Below are positions 8,039 to 17,170 of a stretch of 34,555 nt of DNA, piece by piece. Position 1 is the first letter of the stretch. Each line of letters starts with the position of its first letter. The notes below the pieces were generated by a model. The model did not search any database. It saw only the letters and a list, made by a program, of their open reading frames with translations, and was not told where the DNA came from. Both the position numbers and the translations under genes were made by a program. The DNA comes from an uncultured Caulobacterales bacterium (GTDB lineage Bacteria > Pseudomonadota > Alphaproteobacteria > Caulobacterales > Caulobacteraceae): positions 1 through 34,555 of the forward strand of contig CAIMFV010000039.1 in the NCBI GenBank assembly GCA_903840435.1. Direction: 5' to 3'.

Positions 8039-11000
8039 ATGTCGTCGACCTTACACCGCAATCGCGTCAGCCTGTTGGGCGGCGTTTCCTTAACCTGCCT
8101 TTTGGGGGTCGCCGCATTTGCGACCCAGGCCCATGCGGCGGCGGGCTCTGATGCGCAGAGCGCCAGCAGTTCCTCAACCGTGCAGGAAGTTATCGTCACG
8201 GGCTATCGCGCCTCTTTGCAAAGCGCCCTGCAGGCAAAACGCAATTCTGCCCTGCCGATTGAGTCGATTGTGCCGGAAGATATCGGCAAAATGCCCGACC
8301 AAAACGTGGCAGAATCTCTGCAACGCCTTCCTGGTGTGCAAATTGACCGGGCCCAGGGCCAGGGAACGGCTGTCCTGATCGACGGTTTGCGCCAAAACCT
8401 GACAACCTTAAACGGCGATGTCTTCCTCACCGGCAAAGAATTCTATGTTTCCGGCGAAGGCTCCGGCGGCGGCGCCGGTGGCAATGCCCAATATAATTCG
8501 CTGGAGGGCATTCCCAGCGAAGAAATTGGCGGCATCGACGTCTATAAGAATCCGCAAGCCTCAATCACCGAAGGCGGTCTCGGCGGCACCATCAATCTGA
8601 AAACTCGCGATCCCTTGGCCCAGCCCGCTGGCTTCACGATTGGCGGTAATTTCCGTGAAACCTCAGCCCAGGGCGCGCATGGCAATACGCCGAACGCCAC
8701 CTTGGTTGGCTCTTACCGCCCCAGTGATCGTTTAGCATTCACCGCGTCTGTGTCCTTGGATGATGAAAATACCCACACCAAGGAATTCCAAGACCAAAAC
8801 CGCAATCAATGGCTGATCACCAATTCCGCCACCGCACCCTATACCGGCGCCTTGACGGCCGCCGCCTTGTCCAGCCTGCCGGGCGGAAAAACCTATATTG
8901 AACCGCAGCTTGCCTATTTCAGCGACGTTTATGACCAGCGCAAAACCACCGGCGCGACCTTTGGCGCCGCAGCCAAGCTGACCGACTCCATTCGCACAGA
9001 CTTCAACTGGTTTTACTCCCGCGAAAACGATGTCAGCCTGACCTATTCCAATAAGGTTTGGTTCAACGGCCAAGGCGCCTCGCCAGGAACCCTTATTCCC
9101 GGAATCGATCCAACCCTACCCTATTCGATCGATGCCAATGGCGTGGTGCAAAACGGAACTTTCAGCGCCAATGGTGCTGAGACCGCGACGCTTTATCAGC
9201 ACAATGTCGCCACGGCGAATAACTTGCAATGGGTGACCAAATGGGACAATGGCGGCGATCTGCGGGGTAGCTTTGACCTTTCCTATGCGAAGGCCAATTC
9301 GAACCTACAGGCTGACCAAGCCGATGTGGAGCATGGCCTTTATACGACCAGTGCCGGTGTCGCCACCTCCCCGGGTGCGCCGGGCTGTAACAACGGCGCC
9401 TCAACCTGCACCAATGCAACCGGCAGCCATGGCTATCAATTTACGTGGTCGAACGGCGGCTCGTCAGGCCTGCCGTCGGTGAGTTACTTGGCGCCCTACG
9501 CCAATATCTTGTCCAACCCCGCTTGGACGACCTTCAAATCAAACTGGGCCTGGGCCAATCTGACCGACCAGACCGTCACGGCGGTAAAACTCGACGGTGT
9601 CTATACGCCAAAATATCTGCAAGAGGTCGATGCAAAAATCTCTTTTGGCGTGCGCTATGCTGACCGGTCGGTTGATCAAACCTTTGGCCGCTATTTGATC
9701 AATGGCACGCTGTCAAATGGTCAGATCGCCGGTAATGTCGGCGGGGGTGCCTCTTCTGGTCCTTGGGATTACTATATCGATCCCGGGTATGGCACGCCCA
9801 ATATTCCTTATTCCACCGCGACCACCAATCCGGGTCTTGCCTATTCGGTGAATAATTTTGCCTCGGGCAATATGTTGGTCAAGGCGCCAGGCACCATGTC
9901 CAACCCCTCGACCTATCTGAACGCCATCTGGGCAGGTGCTGGGGTGCCCAACACGACAGAGGCCTTCTTCAAGGACGGCCTTAGCTCGTTCAAGGTGCAA
10001 GAAGATACGACCTCGGCCTATGTCATGGGCGATCTCGGCGGGAAATCGAGCCGCTACCACGTCAATTTCGGGATTCGTCTCGTCGAGACCGAGCTGAAGA
10101 TTAACAATGGTCAGTCGGCGGCGAGCCCGACCTTCTATGGTACGGCCTCTTGGAACGGCGTGGACTCCAATGTCGTGCCGGTGACCACCAAGCGGTCCTA
10201 TACGGACGTCTTGCCAAGCTTCAACTTCGTGCTCGACATCTCCGAGACCGAAAAGGTTCGCTTCGGCGCCGCGCGCGTCATGTCGCCTCAGGATCTCTTC
10301 CAGCTCGGCCTGGGCAATTCCTATAACTTCACCCGGCAGACCAATGCGCGGGTTAATATCAAAACCGGCTTGCAAGATGGCTTCGCCTTTGCCGGTGGGT
10401 CATCGGGTAACCCAGACCTCGATCCCTATCGGGCTTCTCAGTTCAACCTGTCTTACGAAAATTACTTCACCAAGGGCGGCATCATCTCCGTCGCGGGCTT
10501 CTTCAAGCAGGTGGATAACTTCGTCGAGACCCAGAACATCGCCACCTTGGTTACCGACGATTTCGGTGGGACGACGGCGGACGTCTCAAAGCCTGTCAAT
10601 GCCGGTCACGGTCAGATTTACGGGCTCGAACTCTCTGGCCAATGGGCCTTCGGCGAAGCGGTTTCGCCTTGGTTGAAGGGCCTGGGCGCCGCGGCCAACT
10701 ATACCCGATCCCTGTCCTTCTCTGATCAGGTAACGGCCTTCTCCAACAGTGCTCCTATTCCTGGGGTCGCCAAGAACGCCTTCACCGGAACCCTCTATTA
10801 TGAACATGGCGGCTTCTCGGCTCGGGCGTCCTATTCGTGGCGCGACAAGTCCGTCAATGACAGCCTGGTCGGCTCGACCTTCGCCTTCCCGGATCAGAAC
10901 GGCGTCAACAAGGTCTATCAGGTGTTTTCGGCGCCCTACGGCCAATTGGACGCTCAGGTCGAATATGACTTCACCAAGCAGCTAGGCGTGGTCTTCTCGA

Positions 11001-11113
11001 TCCAGAATCTGACCAACGAGGTTCAGCACACCTATCTGCAGTGGCCTAACCTGCCTTTCACCTATGACGACAGCGGCCGTCGCCTGTTCCTTGGGGTGAA
11101 ATTCAAGCACTAG
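8039..11113 (+). CDS. TonB-dependent receptor, probable oligosaccharide importer
   Basis: Large outer-membrane receptor (1024 residues) of the Xanthomonas-Caulobacter subfamily. It has a signal peptide (RVSLLGGVSLTCLLGVAAFATQAHAA), a TonB-box-like VQEVIVTGYR near residue 50, a plug with MPDQNVAESLQRLPGVQIDR and EGGLGGTINLKTRDP, and a barrel ending LFLGVKFKH. The start is supported by GGGGAG upstream. It begins the glycan cluster, faces a ROK repressor across a dyad, and is followed by a strong terminator before the halogenase-kinase-GH2-GH3 operon. In Caulobacterales and Xanthomonadales such receptor plus tryptophan-halogenase pairs accompany carbohydrate enzymes, so carbohydrate uptake is likely; the exact ligand is unknown. 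Confidence 0.94.
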   Translation: MSSTLHRNRVSLLGGVSLTCLLGVAAFATQAHAAAGSDAQSASSSSTVQEVIVTGYRASLQSALQAKRNSALPIESIVPEDIGKMPDQNVAESLQRLPGVQIDRAQGQGTAVLIDGLRQNLTTLNGDVFLTGKEFYVSGEGSGGGAGGNAQYNSLEGIPSEEIGGIDVYKNPQASITEGGLGGTINLKTRDPLAQPAGFTIGGNFRETSAQGAHGNTPNATLVGSYRPSDRLAFTASVSLDDENTHTKEFQDQNRNQWLITNSATAPYTGALTAAALSSLPGGKTYIEPQLAYFSDVYDQRKTTGATFGAAAKLTDSIRTDFNWFYSRENDVSLTYSNKVWFNGQGASPGTLIPGIDPTLPYSIDANGVVQNGTFSANGAETATLYQHNVATANNLQWVTKWDNGGDLRGSFDLSYAKANSNLQADQADVEHGLYTTSAGVATSPGAPGCNNGASTCTNATGSHGYQFTWSNGGSSGLPSVSYLAPYANILSNPAWTTFKSNWAWANLTDQTVTAVKLDGVYTPKYLQEVDAKISFGVRYADRSVDQTFGRYLINGTLSNGQIAGNVGGGASSGPWDYYIDPGYGTPNIPYSTATTNPGLAYSVNNFASGNMLVKAPGTMSNPSTYLNAIWAGAGVPNTTEAFFKDGLSSFKVQEDTTSAYVMGDLGGKSSRYHVNFGIRLVETELKINNGQSAASPTFYGTASWNGVDSNVVPVTTKRSYTDVLPSFNFVLDISETEKVRFGAARVMSPQDLFQLGLGNSYNFTRQTNARVNIKTGLQDGFAFAGGSSGNPDLDPYRASQFNLSYENYFTKGGIISVAGFFKQVDNFVETQNIATLVTDDFGGTTADVSKPVNAGHGQIYGLELSGQWAFGEAVSPWLKGLGAAANYTRSLSFSDQVTAFSNSAPIPGVAKNAFTGTLYYEHGGFSARASYSWRDKSVNDSLVGSTFAFPDQNGVNKVYQVFSAPYGQLDAQVEYDFTKQLGVVFSIQNLTNEVQHTYLQWPNLPFTYDDSGRRLFLGVKFKH

Positions 11114-11178
11114 CCTCCCCGCAACCTCCCGGGCTGGGATCGTGGGTTTCGATGCAAGACCCCAGCCTATACCTTATG

Positions 11179-11216
11179 CGGTGGCGGACCCCCCCTGTTC
11201 CGCCACCGTATTTTTT
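11179..11216 (+). terminator. Rho-independent terminator after the second TonB receptor
   Basis: CGGTGGCGGA (11179-11188) and TCCGCCACCG (11199-11208) form a perfect 10-bp stem around a 10-nt C-rich loop, followed by TA and six T residues (11211-11216). It lies 66 bases past the receptor stop. It separates most receptor transcription from the downstream operon, though read-through is possible. Confidence 0.9.
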
Positions 11217-11290
11217 AAGTCGGCGTTCGCGCCCAGCCCTTGGTTCGGCAGGTAATCGCGGTGGAAGACGGGCTCCCAAAGGTAAAGTCT

Positions 11291-12805
11291 ATGACGGGCC
11301 GTCCGGTGCGCGCAATTGCGATTGTCGGCGGCGGTACGGCCGGATGGATCGCTGCGTCGGTCTTGGCCCGGGCGCTTGGACCGGCAGGCCTTTTCATATC
11401 GCTGGTCGAAAGTCCGAAAATTGGCACAGTTGGCGTGGGCGAGGCCACCATTCCCCCCATCCTCGATTTGCTCAGATTTCTCGGCATCAACGAAAAGGAC
11501 TTCGTCCGCCATACCCAAGCGACCTATAAGCTTGGGATCAAGTTTCAGGACTGGCGCCGCCTGGGCGAGGCCTACTGGCATCCCTTCGGGGCCTTTGGCA
11601 CGCCGATTGCGCGCCGCCCCTTCCTCAATGCCTTTCTTGCAGCCCGCGCCCAGGACCTGCCGGTGCGCACAGACGACTATAGTGTCTGCGCGAAACTGGC
11701 CGAAGCGGGACGGTTCCCGGACCCTGCGCAGATGGCGTCCTTAGGGGCCGACTTCCGCTATGCTCTGCATTTTGATGCGAGTTTGGTGGCCGACTATCTG
11801 GCAGCCTATGCAAAGCATCTCGGCGTGCGCCATATCCAAGCCGAGGTTCAGGATGTGCACCTCGATGCGCACGGCTATATTGCGGGGTTGCAGCTTGATA
11901 GCGGTGAAACCTTAGCAGCCGACCTCTTTATCGATTGCTCAGGCTTCCGTGGGCTGTTGATCGAAGGGGCGCTCAAGACTGGCTATTGCGATTGGAGCCG
12001 TCACCTTCCGTGCAACCGAGCTTATGCCGTTCAAACCGCGCGCCAGGACCCGCTGGCGCCCTATACCCTGTCGCGGGCGCGCACTGCAGGATGGACGTGG
12101 CGCATTCCCTTGCAGCACCGCACCGGTAATGGCCATGTCTATTGCAGCGACTATATTGCCGATCAGACCGCTCTCGACGATCTGATGGCGGGCCTCGACG
12201 GGCCGCCCGTGACCGATCCAAGACTGTTGCGCTTCACGACCGGGCGACGGCGCAAGGTATGGAATAAGAACTGCATCGCCTTGGGTCTGGCGGCCGCCTT
12301 CCTTGAGCCTTTGGAATCCACCAGTATCCACCTGGTGGTTAGCGGCGTTTATAATCTTCTTGAACACTTTCCAGATCTTGATTTTGTCCCGTCCAATATC
12401 GACGCCTATAATGCTGAGATCGAAGCCGAATTGCGCAGCGTGCGCGACTTCATCATTTTGCACTATAAAGCGACGGAGCGTTCGGATGCGCCATTTTGGA
12501 CTCACCGCCGCGAGGAAGATATTCCAGACAGTTTAAAGCAACGGATCGACTATTTCTGCAGTCACGGGCGTCTGCCGACCCGGGCTGGCGAATTGTTCAC
12601 CGATCAAAGTTGGTTCTGGGTCCTGCATGGCATGGGGCTTCAGCCAGAGCGCTACGATCCCCTCTTAGACGTGGTGCCCCAAGCGCAGTTATCAGACATC
12701 CTGGCCAAATTGGCCGCCGAGGTGGCGGGGGTGGTCGCGCGGGCCCCACTGCACGCGCAGCATTTTCCAAGATCGGCAGCCTTCACCGCTGTGGAGGCGC
12801 AATGA
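11291..12805 (+). CDS. Tryptophan-halogenase-family FAD-dependent protein
   Basis: Flavin-dependent protein of the PrnA/RebH superfamily, 504 residues. It shows the FAD-binding GGGTAGW (about residues 13-19), VGVGEATIP, a lysine at position 80 in TYKLGIKFQDW that matches the catalytic Lys79 of PrnA, the WxWxIP family motif (WTWRIP, near residue 268) and a C-terminal FLEPLESTSIH. In carbohydrate loci of Alphaproteobacteria and Xanthomonadales these genes sit beside TonB receptors, and their true substrate is generally unproven. ATG 11291 starts just before the Rossmann strand; a TTG at 11240 is less likely. It overlaps the kinase start by 4 bp (ATGA), so it belongs to the same operon. Confidence 0.9.
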   Translation: MTGRPVRAIAIVGGGTAGWIAASVLARALGPAGLFISLVESPKIGTVGVGEATIPPILDLLRFLGINEKDFVRHTQATYKLGIKFQDWRRLGEAYWHPFGAFGTPIARRPFLNAFLAARAQDLPVRTDDYSVCAKLAEAGRFPDPAQMASLGADFRYALHFDASLVADYLAAYAKHLGVRHIQAEVQDVHLDAHGYIAGLQLDSGETLAADLFIDCSGFRGLLIEGALKTGYCDWSRHLPCNRAYAVQTARQDPLAPYTLSRARTAGWTWRIPLQHRTGNGHVYCSDYIADQTALDDLMAGLDGPPVTDPRLLRFTTGRRRKVWNKNCIALGLAAAFLEPLESTSIHLVVSGVYNLLEHFPDLDFVPSNIDAYNAEIEAELRSVRDFIILHYKATERSDAPFWTHRREEDIPDSLKQRIDYFCSHGRLPTRAGELFTDQSWFWVLHGMGLQPERYDPLLDVVPQAQLSDILAKLAAEVAGVVARAPLHAQHFPRSAAFTAVEAQ

Positions 12806-13722
12806 CCAAGACGCGTCCTCTCTTGGCTGGCATCGAGTTGGGCGGCACGAAATGTGTCTGTCTGATCGGCTATGGCCCAGACGAAGTTTTGGCCCAAATC
12901 GAGATCGCCACGGGTTTGGCCCCTGACGCGACCCTCCAGGCGATTGAAACTCAGCTTGAGACCTGGAAGGCGCATTATGGATCCATCGCAGCGCTCGGCG
13001 TGGCTTCCTTTGGCCCAGTGGACCTTGATCCGCGATCGCGGCTCTATGGCCATATCACCACGACCGCCAAGCCAGGCTGGCGCAATGTTGACCTGGTCGG
13101 ACGGCTAGAGCGCCGACTGAAAATTCCCATTGGCTTTGACACAGACGTGAATGGGGCGGCCCATGCCGAGGGACGTTGGGGTGCAGCGCGAGGTTTGCGC
13201 CACTTCGCCTATGTCACGGTTGGAACCGGCATAGGCGTCGGCATCGTGACCAATGGACAGTCGTTGCAGGGCATTTTCCATCCGGAGATGGGTCATATCC
13301 GAATTGTGCGTCAGGCCGGAGACGGCTTCTCTGGGTCCTGTCCCTTTCATGGGGATTGCCTTGAGGGGCTGGCTTCGGGCGAGGCAATCCGTCGCCGGAT
13401 CGGTCAATCGCCAAAAGACTTGCCGCCTGAGCATCCTGTTTGGGCATCGGTGGCGCATGCGCTTGGACAATTACTGCACGTGATGGTCGTAAGCCTCGCT
13501 CCAGAGCGTATCTTGTTGGGCGGCGGGGTCATTGCAGGTCAGCCTCACCTCCTTGCGCAATTGCGCACCGAACTGACTAGCAGTCTAAATCATTACCTCT
13601 TAGCACCAGAACTTGAGGACCAGATTGACGCTTATGTGCGGGCGCCAGCCCTTGGCGCCATGGCCGGTCCTTTGGGAGCGCTGGCGTTGGCGGCACGACG
13701 TTTGGAAAGCCAAGGAGGCTAG
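12802..13722 (+). CDS. ROK-family sugar kinase (fructokinase/glucokinase-like)
   Basis: Cytoplasmic ATP-dependent hexose kinase, 306 residues. ELGGTKCVC near residue 12 is the phosphate-binding start. VGTGIGVGIV and PEMGHIRIVR precede a Cys/His zinc segment (CPFHGDCLEG) of the Mak fructokinase type, and the C-terminal GGGVIAGQPHLL fits the fold. The substrate may be fructose, mannose or glucose. The start ATG 12802 overlaps the halogenase stop (ATGA) and follows GGAGGCGC. One base separates its stop from the GH2 start. It would phosphorylate sugars released by the neighbouring glycosidases. Confidence 0.92.
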   Translation: MTKTRPLLAGIELGGTKCVCLIGYGPDEVLAQIEIATGLAPDATLQAIETQLETWKAHYGSIAALGVASFGPVDLDPRSRLYGHITTTAKPGWRNVDLVGRLERRLKIPIGFDTDVNGAAHAEGRWGAARGLRHFAYVTVGTGIGVGIVTNGQSLQGIFHPEMGHIRIVRQAGDGFSGSCPFHGDCLEGLASGEAIRRRIGQSPKDLPPEHPVWASVAHALGQLLHVMVVSLAPERILLGGGVIAGQPHLLAQLRTELTSSLNHYLLAPELEDQIDAYVRAPALGAMAGPLGALALAARRLESQGG

Positions 13723-13723
13723 C

Positions 13724-16700
13724 ATGACAGACCGATTGCGGGCTTCGGGTCTGGCGACCCTTTGCGTCCTTGTCCTGCTCCTCTGCGGGTCTGGATCGGT
13801 CGGCTTTGCCCAACCGGCCTCCACCTCACAAGCGAGCCTTGGACCCTATAATTTGCGGTTTTTGCAGGGTGGTATTGGGCTCGACGCGAAGCTCCCCGCC
13901 GATGGCCCCCTGGAAGCGGAGGGACCTTGGTCGCTGTCATTTTGGCTCTCACCCGATTTCCCAGGTCATTCGGCCAGCCTTGTGAAGTTCAGGACCGTCG
14001 AAACGGGCCAAAAGCGTGAGGTGGCGCTCGAGGCGGGCAAACTCGCATTTGAGCTTGGTTCGAAACACCTGGTAACCCCGGCGCCTCTGCCGAGTGGTGG
14101 TTTGACGCCTGTCTCGATTTCCTATGCTTCCGGCCGACTTCGGGTCTTTGTCGGGGGCAAGCTCCTCTGGGAAGCGGCTGCGACGTCGCCTGCGATTTTA
14201 GCGCCAATGGAACTCGCGCCCGAAGCCAGTGACGGCGGCGGTCGGCACCATTTTGGCGGGGTGCTTGCGGGCCTTGTGATCACCACCCATCCCCTCGCGG
14301 ACGGCGAGGCTGAGGCCTTTGCCGCGCGAAAGCCTGACCTAGGCTTGCTCGCCCTGCAAACCGTCGGTGCGGGCTGGCCAGTGCAGAAGACGGCCTGGAT
14401 CGGCTTGACGGAGGCTCAAGACGGCTGGACCCTGCCCCATTCTAAGGCTGGCTTTTCGGTGCCCGTCGCCAAACCGATTGAGCTTGGGCCAGAGCTCGCG
14501 CCAACCGAAAGCGGTGCGCACCTCCTCAAACGCTGGAAGTTGGCAGACGCAGCCCAGGCCAAGGCTGACGGTGCACAGCTCTCTACGCTTTCCTATGACG
14601 ATCAGGCTTGGCGACCGGCTACCGTGCCGGGCACGGTCCTGACCACGCTGATCGACCGGGGCGTCTATCCCGATCCCGACTATGGCCTCAACAATATGGC
14701 CATTCCCGAGGACTTGGCGCGGCGGGAGTGGTGGTATCGCACCACTTTCCTCACGCCGAAGGACCTTGACCGGCGGCCGGTCAGCTTGGTGTTCAAGGGG
14801 ATCAATTATCAGGCCGAGGTCTGGCTGAACGGCGAACGCTTGGGCACGATCACCGGGGCCTTTGTTCGCGGCGATTTTGATCTGACCGGGCGTTTGACGC
14901 CAGGCGCGCGCAACGCCTTGGCGGTCCGGATCCTCCCACCGCCTCACCCTGGCATTCCCTCCGAGGAATCGGTCGCCTTTGGACCCGGAGAAAATGGCGG
15001 CTCGCTCGCCATTGACGGACCCACCTTTGTCGCCACTGAGGGCTGGGACTGGATCCCTGGGATTCGCGACCGCAATATCGGCATCTGGCAGGATGTCGAG
15101 CTCAGGCCCACTGCGGCGGTCCGGTTTCGAGACCCTTATGTGGTCAGCCATGTCAAGGCGACCGATCTTGATCACGCCACCTTGGATGTCATCGTTCCGC
15201 TGGAAAACCGCACCTCGCAAACAAAGACCGTAAAAATTGCCGGGGCTTTTGAGGGTGTGGCGTTCGAAAGGACCGTGCAAGCGCCGTCTGGGATGTCCGA
15301 AGTCCGCTTCAGCCCAGAAGATACGCCGGCCCTCACGCTCACCCATCCCCGGCTGTGGTGGCCAAATGGCTATGGAAAGCCAGAGCTCTACCATATGCAC
15401 CTCGGCGTGACGGACAGCGACGGCGGGAAAGACCAAGCTGCGTTCCAGTTCGGCGTTCGCGAAATCACCTATGACCTGTCACTGTTTGACCATATGGGAC
15501 GCTTACGCCGCGTCGAGGTGATGCCGAGCGAGGATCGCGGCACAGCGCTGATCGATGTTCGCCATAGCGCCATTAATCGCGTCGATAAGGGCTGGGCCCA
15601 ATCCCTGACCCCGCGCGGGGAGGTCTCGCCTGCCGTTCGCGAGGTCGGAACGGAAAGCCTCGCCCCCTTCCTGGTCATCCGCGTCAACGGTGTGCCCATT
15701 GCCGCGCATGGCGGCAGTTGGGGGATGGACGATAGCCGCAAGCGTATTTCGCGGGCGCGGCTTGAACCCTATTTCCGCCTGCAGCGCGAGGCGCACATCA
15801 ATATCATCCGCAATTGGTTGGGGCAGAACACCGAAGACGTGTTCTACGATCTCGCCGATGAAAACGGCTTATTGGTCCTGAACGATTTCTGGGTGTCGAC
15901 CCAAGATTTTCAGATCGAGCCGCAAGACCCGGCCCTGTTTCTCAACAATGCGCGCGACGTGATCCGTCGCTACCGCTCCCATCCCTCCATCGCGGTCTGG
16001 TTTGGCCGCAATGAAGGGGTGCCGCCGCCGATTCTGAATGAGGGTCTGGCTGATCTCGTAACCACGCTGGATGGAACGCGGCTCTATACGGGCAGTTCAA
16101 ATCGCGTGAACTTGCAAGACAGCGGCCCCTATAATTACCGCCCGCCGGAGGCCTATTTCACGAAGCTCGCCAAAGGGTTTGCCGTCGAGCTCGGCACGCC
16201 GTCCCTGGCGACGCTTGAAAGCCTAAAAGCCATGCTGCCCGAGCCGGATCGGTGGCCGCTTGGTGATGTCATCGCCTATCATGACTGGCATTTTGGCGGG
16301 AATGGCGACGTTGCGAGCTTTATGCAGGCCCTCGACCAACAGTTTGGCGCGGCGACGAGCCTCGCAGACTTTGAGCGCAAGGCTCAGATGATGAATTTCG
16401 TCGATTATCGCGCCATTTTTGAAGGCTTCTCCGCCGGACTGTGGACCGAGAATAGCGGACGCATGTTGTGGATGAGCCACCCGGCTTGGCCGAGCAACCA
16501 CTGGCAAATCTATACCTCCGACTATGACGCCCAAGCCTCCTATTTCGGGGTCAAATCGGCTCTCGAACCTGTGCATGTGCAAATGAACCTGCCCGATTTC
16601 CAAGTTGCGGTGGTCAATACGACGCGGCAGGCGAGGTCAGGGCTGAAACTGCACGTCACTGCCACCAGCCTTGATAATCGGGTCCTATTGACGAGGACGA

Positions 16701-17170
16701 GCGAGGTCGATGCGCCAGCAAACCAGACCGTCACCCTTGCGGCGCTGCCCTTAAGCCAAGCCCTACAGTCTGAGGGGCTAATTCTCGTTGAGCTTACCTT
16801 GACCGCAGCCAGCGGGGAGGTGGTATCGCGCAACCTCTATTGGCAAGGACGCGACGCCTCGGCGCTCAGGGCCTTAAATCGCTTGCCGACCGTTCATATG
16901 GCAGCAGCCCTGACGTCGGTGCGCGAAGGCGATGAGGACGTCGTTCAGGTTCGCCTGGAAAACCCCAACTCGGCGGCGGCGCTTGCAGTCAAGCTCACCC
17001 TAACCGATGCGACAGGAAACCGGATCTTACCGGCCTATTATTCGGAAAATTACGTCTCCCTCCTTCCTGGCGAGCGCCGCGAGATCGATATTCGCTACCC
17101 AAAACAGGACAGGCTCGCGCCCCATGTCCATCTTCGCGGTTGGAACGTGGCTGAGGAGGATATCCACTGA
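13724..17170 (+). CDS. Secreted GH2 glycosidase (beta-mannosidase / exo-beta-glucosaminidase-like)
   Basis: Exported exo-glycosidase of 1148 residues. A signal peptide (LATLCVLVLLLCGSGSVGFAQ) is followed by a LamG/concanavalin-like module (about 45-200: WSLSFWL, VSISYASGRLRVFVGG). The GH2 body has a sugar-binding domain (VPGTVLTTLIDRGVYPDPDYGLNN, WWYRTTF), an immunoglobulin-like domain and a TIM barrel with NIIRNWLGQNTEDVFYDLADE. Glu764 in WFGRNEG is the likely acid/base and Glu822 in AVELGTPS the likely nucleophile, assigned by motif position only. MSHPAWPSNHWQIY resembles CsxA-type exo-glucosaminidases and beta-mannosidases, and I cannot choose between them. A strong AAGGAGG precedes ATG 13724. 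It sits mid-operon, overlapping GH3 by one base (TGATG). Confidence 0.9.
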   Translation: MTDRLRASGLATLCVLVLLLCGSGSVGFAQPASTSQASLGPYNLRFLQGGIGLDAKLPADGPLEAEGPWSLSFWLSPDFPGHSASLVKFRTVETGQKREVALEAGKLAFELGSKHLVTPAPLPSGGLTPVSISYASGRLRVFVGGKLLWEAAATSPAILAPMELAPEASDGGGRHHFGGVLAGLVITTHPLADGEAEAFAARKPDLGLLALQTVGAGWPVQKTAWIGLTEAQDGWTLPHSKAGFSVPVAKPIELGPELAPTESGAHLLKRWKLADAAQAKADGAQLSTLSYDDQAWRPATVPGTVLTTLIDRGVYPDPDYGLNNMAIPEDLARREWWYRTTFLTPKDLDRRPVSLVFKGINYQAEVWLNGERLGTITGAFVRGDFDLTGRLTPGARNALAVRILPPPHPGIPSEESVAFGPGENGGSLAIDGPTFVATEGWDWIPGIRDRNIGIWQDVELRPTAAVRFRDPYVVSHVKATDLDHATLDVIVPLENRTSQTKTVKIAGAFEGVAFERTVQAPSGMSEVRFSPEDTPALTLTHPRLWWPNGYGKPELYHMHLGVTDSDGGKDQAAFQFGVREITYDLSLFDHMGRLRRVEVMPSEDRGTALIDVRHSAINRVDKGWAQSLTPRGEVSPAVREVGTESLAPFLVIRVNGVPIAAHGGSWGMDDSRKRISRARLEPYFRLQREAHINIIRNWLGQNTEDVFYDLADENGLLVLNDFWVSTQDFQIEPQDPALFLNNARDVIRRYRSHPSIAVWFGRNEGVPPPILNEGLADLVTTLDGTRLYTGSSNRVNLQDSGPYNYRPPEAYFTKLAKGFAVELGTPSLATLESLKAMLPEPDRWPLGDVIAYHDWHFGGNGDVASFMQALDQQFGAATSLADFERKAQMMNFVDYRAIFEGFSAGLWTENSGRMLWMSHPAWPSNHWQIYTSDYDAQASYFGVKSALEPVHVQMNLPDFQVAVVNTTRQARSGLKLHVTATSLDNRVLLTRTSEVDAPANQTVTLAALPLSQALQSEGLILVELTLTAASGEVVSRNLYWQGRDASALRALNRLPTVHMAAALTSVREGDEDVVQVRLENPNSAAALAVKLTLTDATGNRILPAYYSENYVSLLPGERREIDIRYPKQDRLAPHVHLRGWNVAEEDIH

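Noticed and set aside
12496-12801. Extended N-terminus of the sugar kinase frame
   Set aside because: It lies wholly inside the halogenase gene in another frame, and the ROK fold starts directly at ATG 12802 with a good ribosome binding site.
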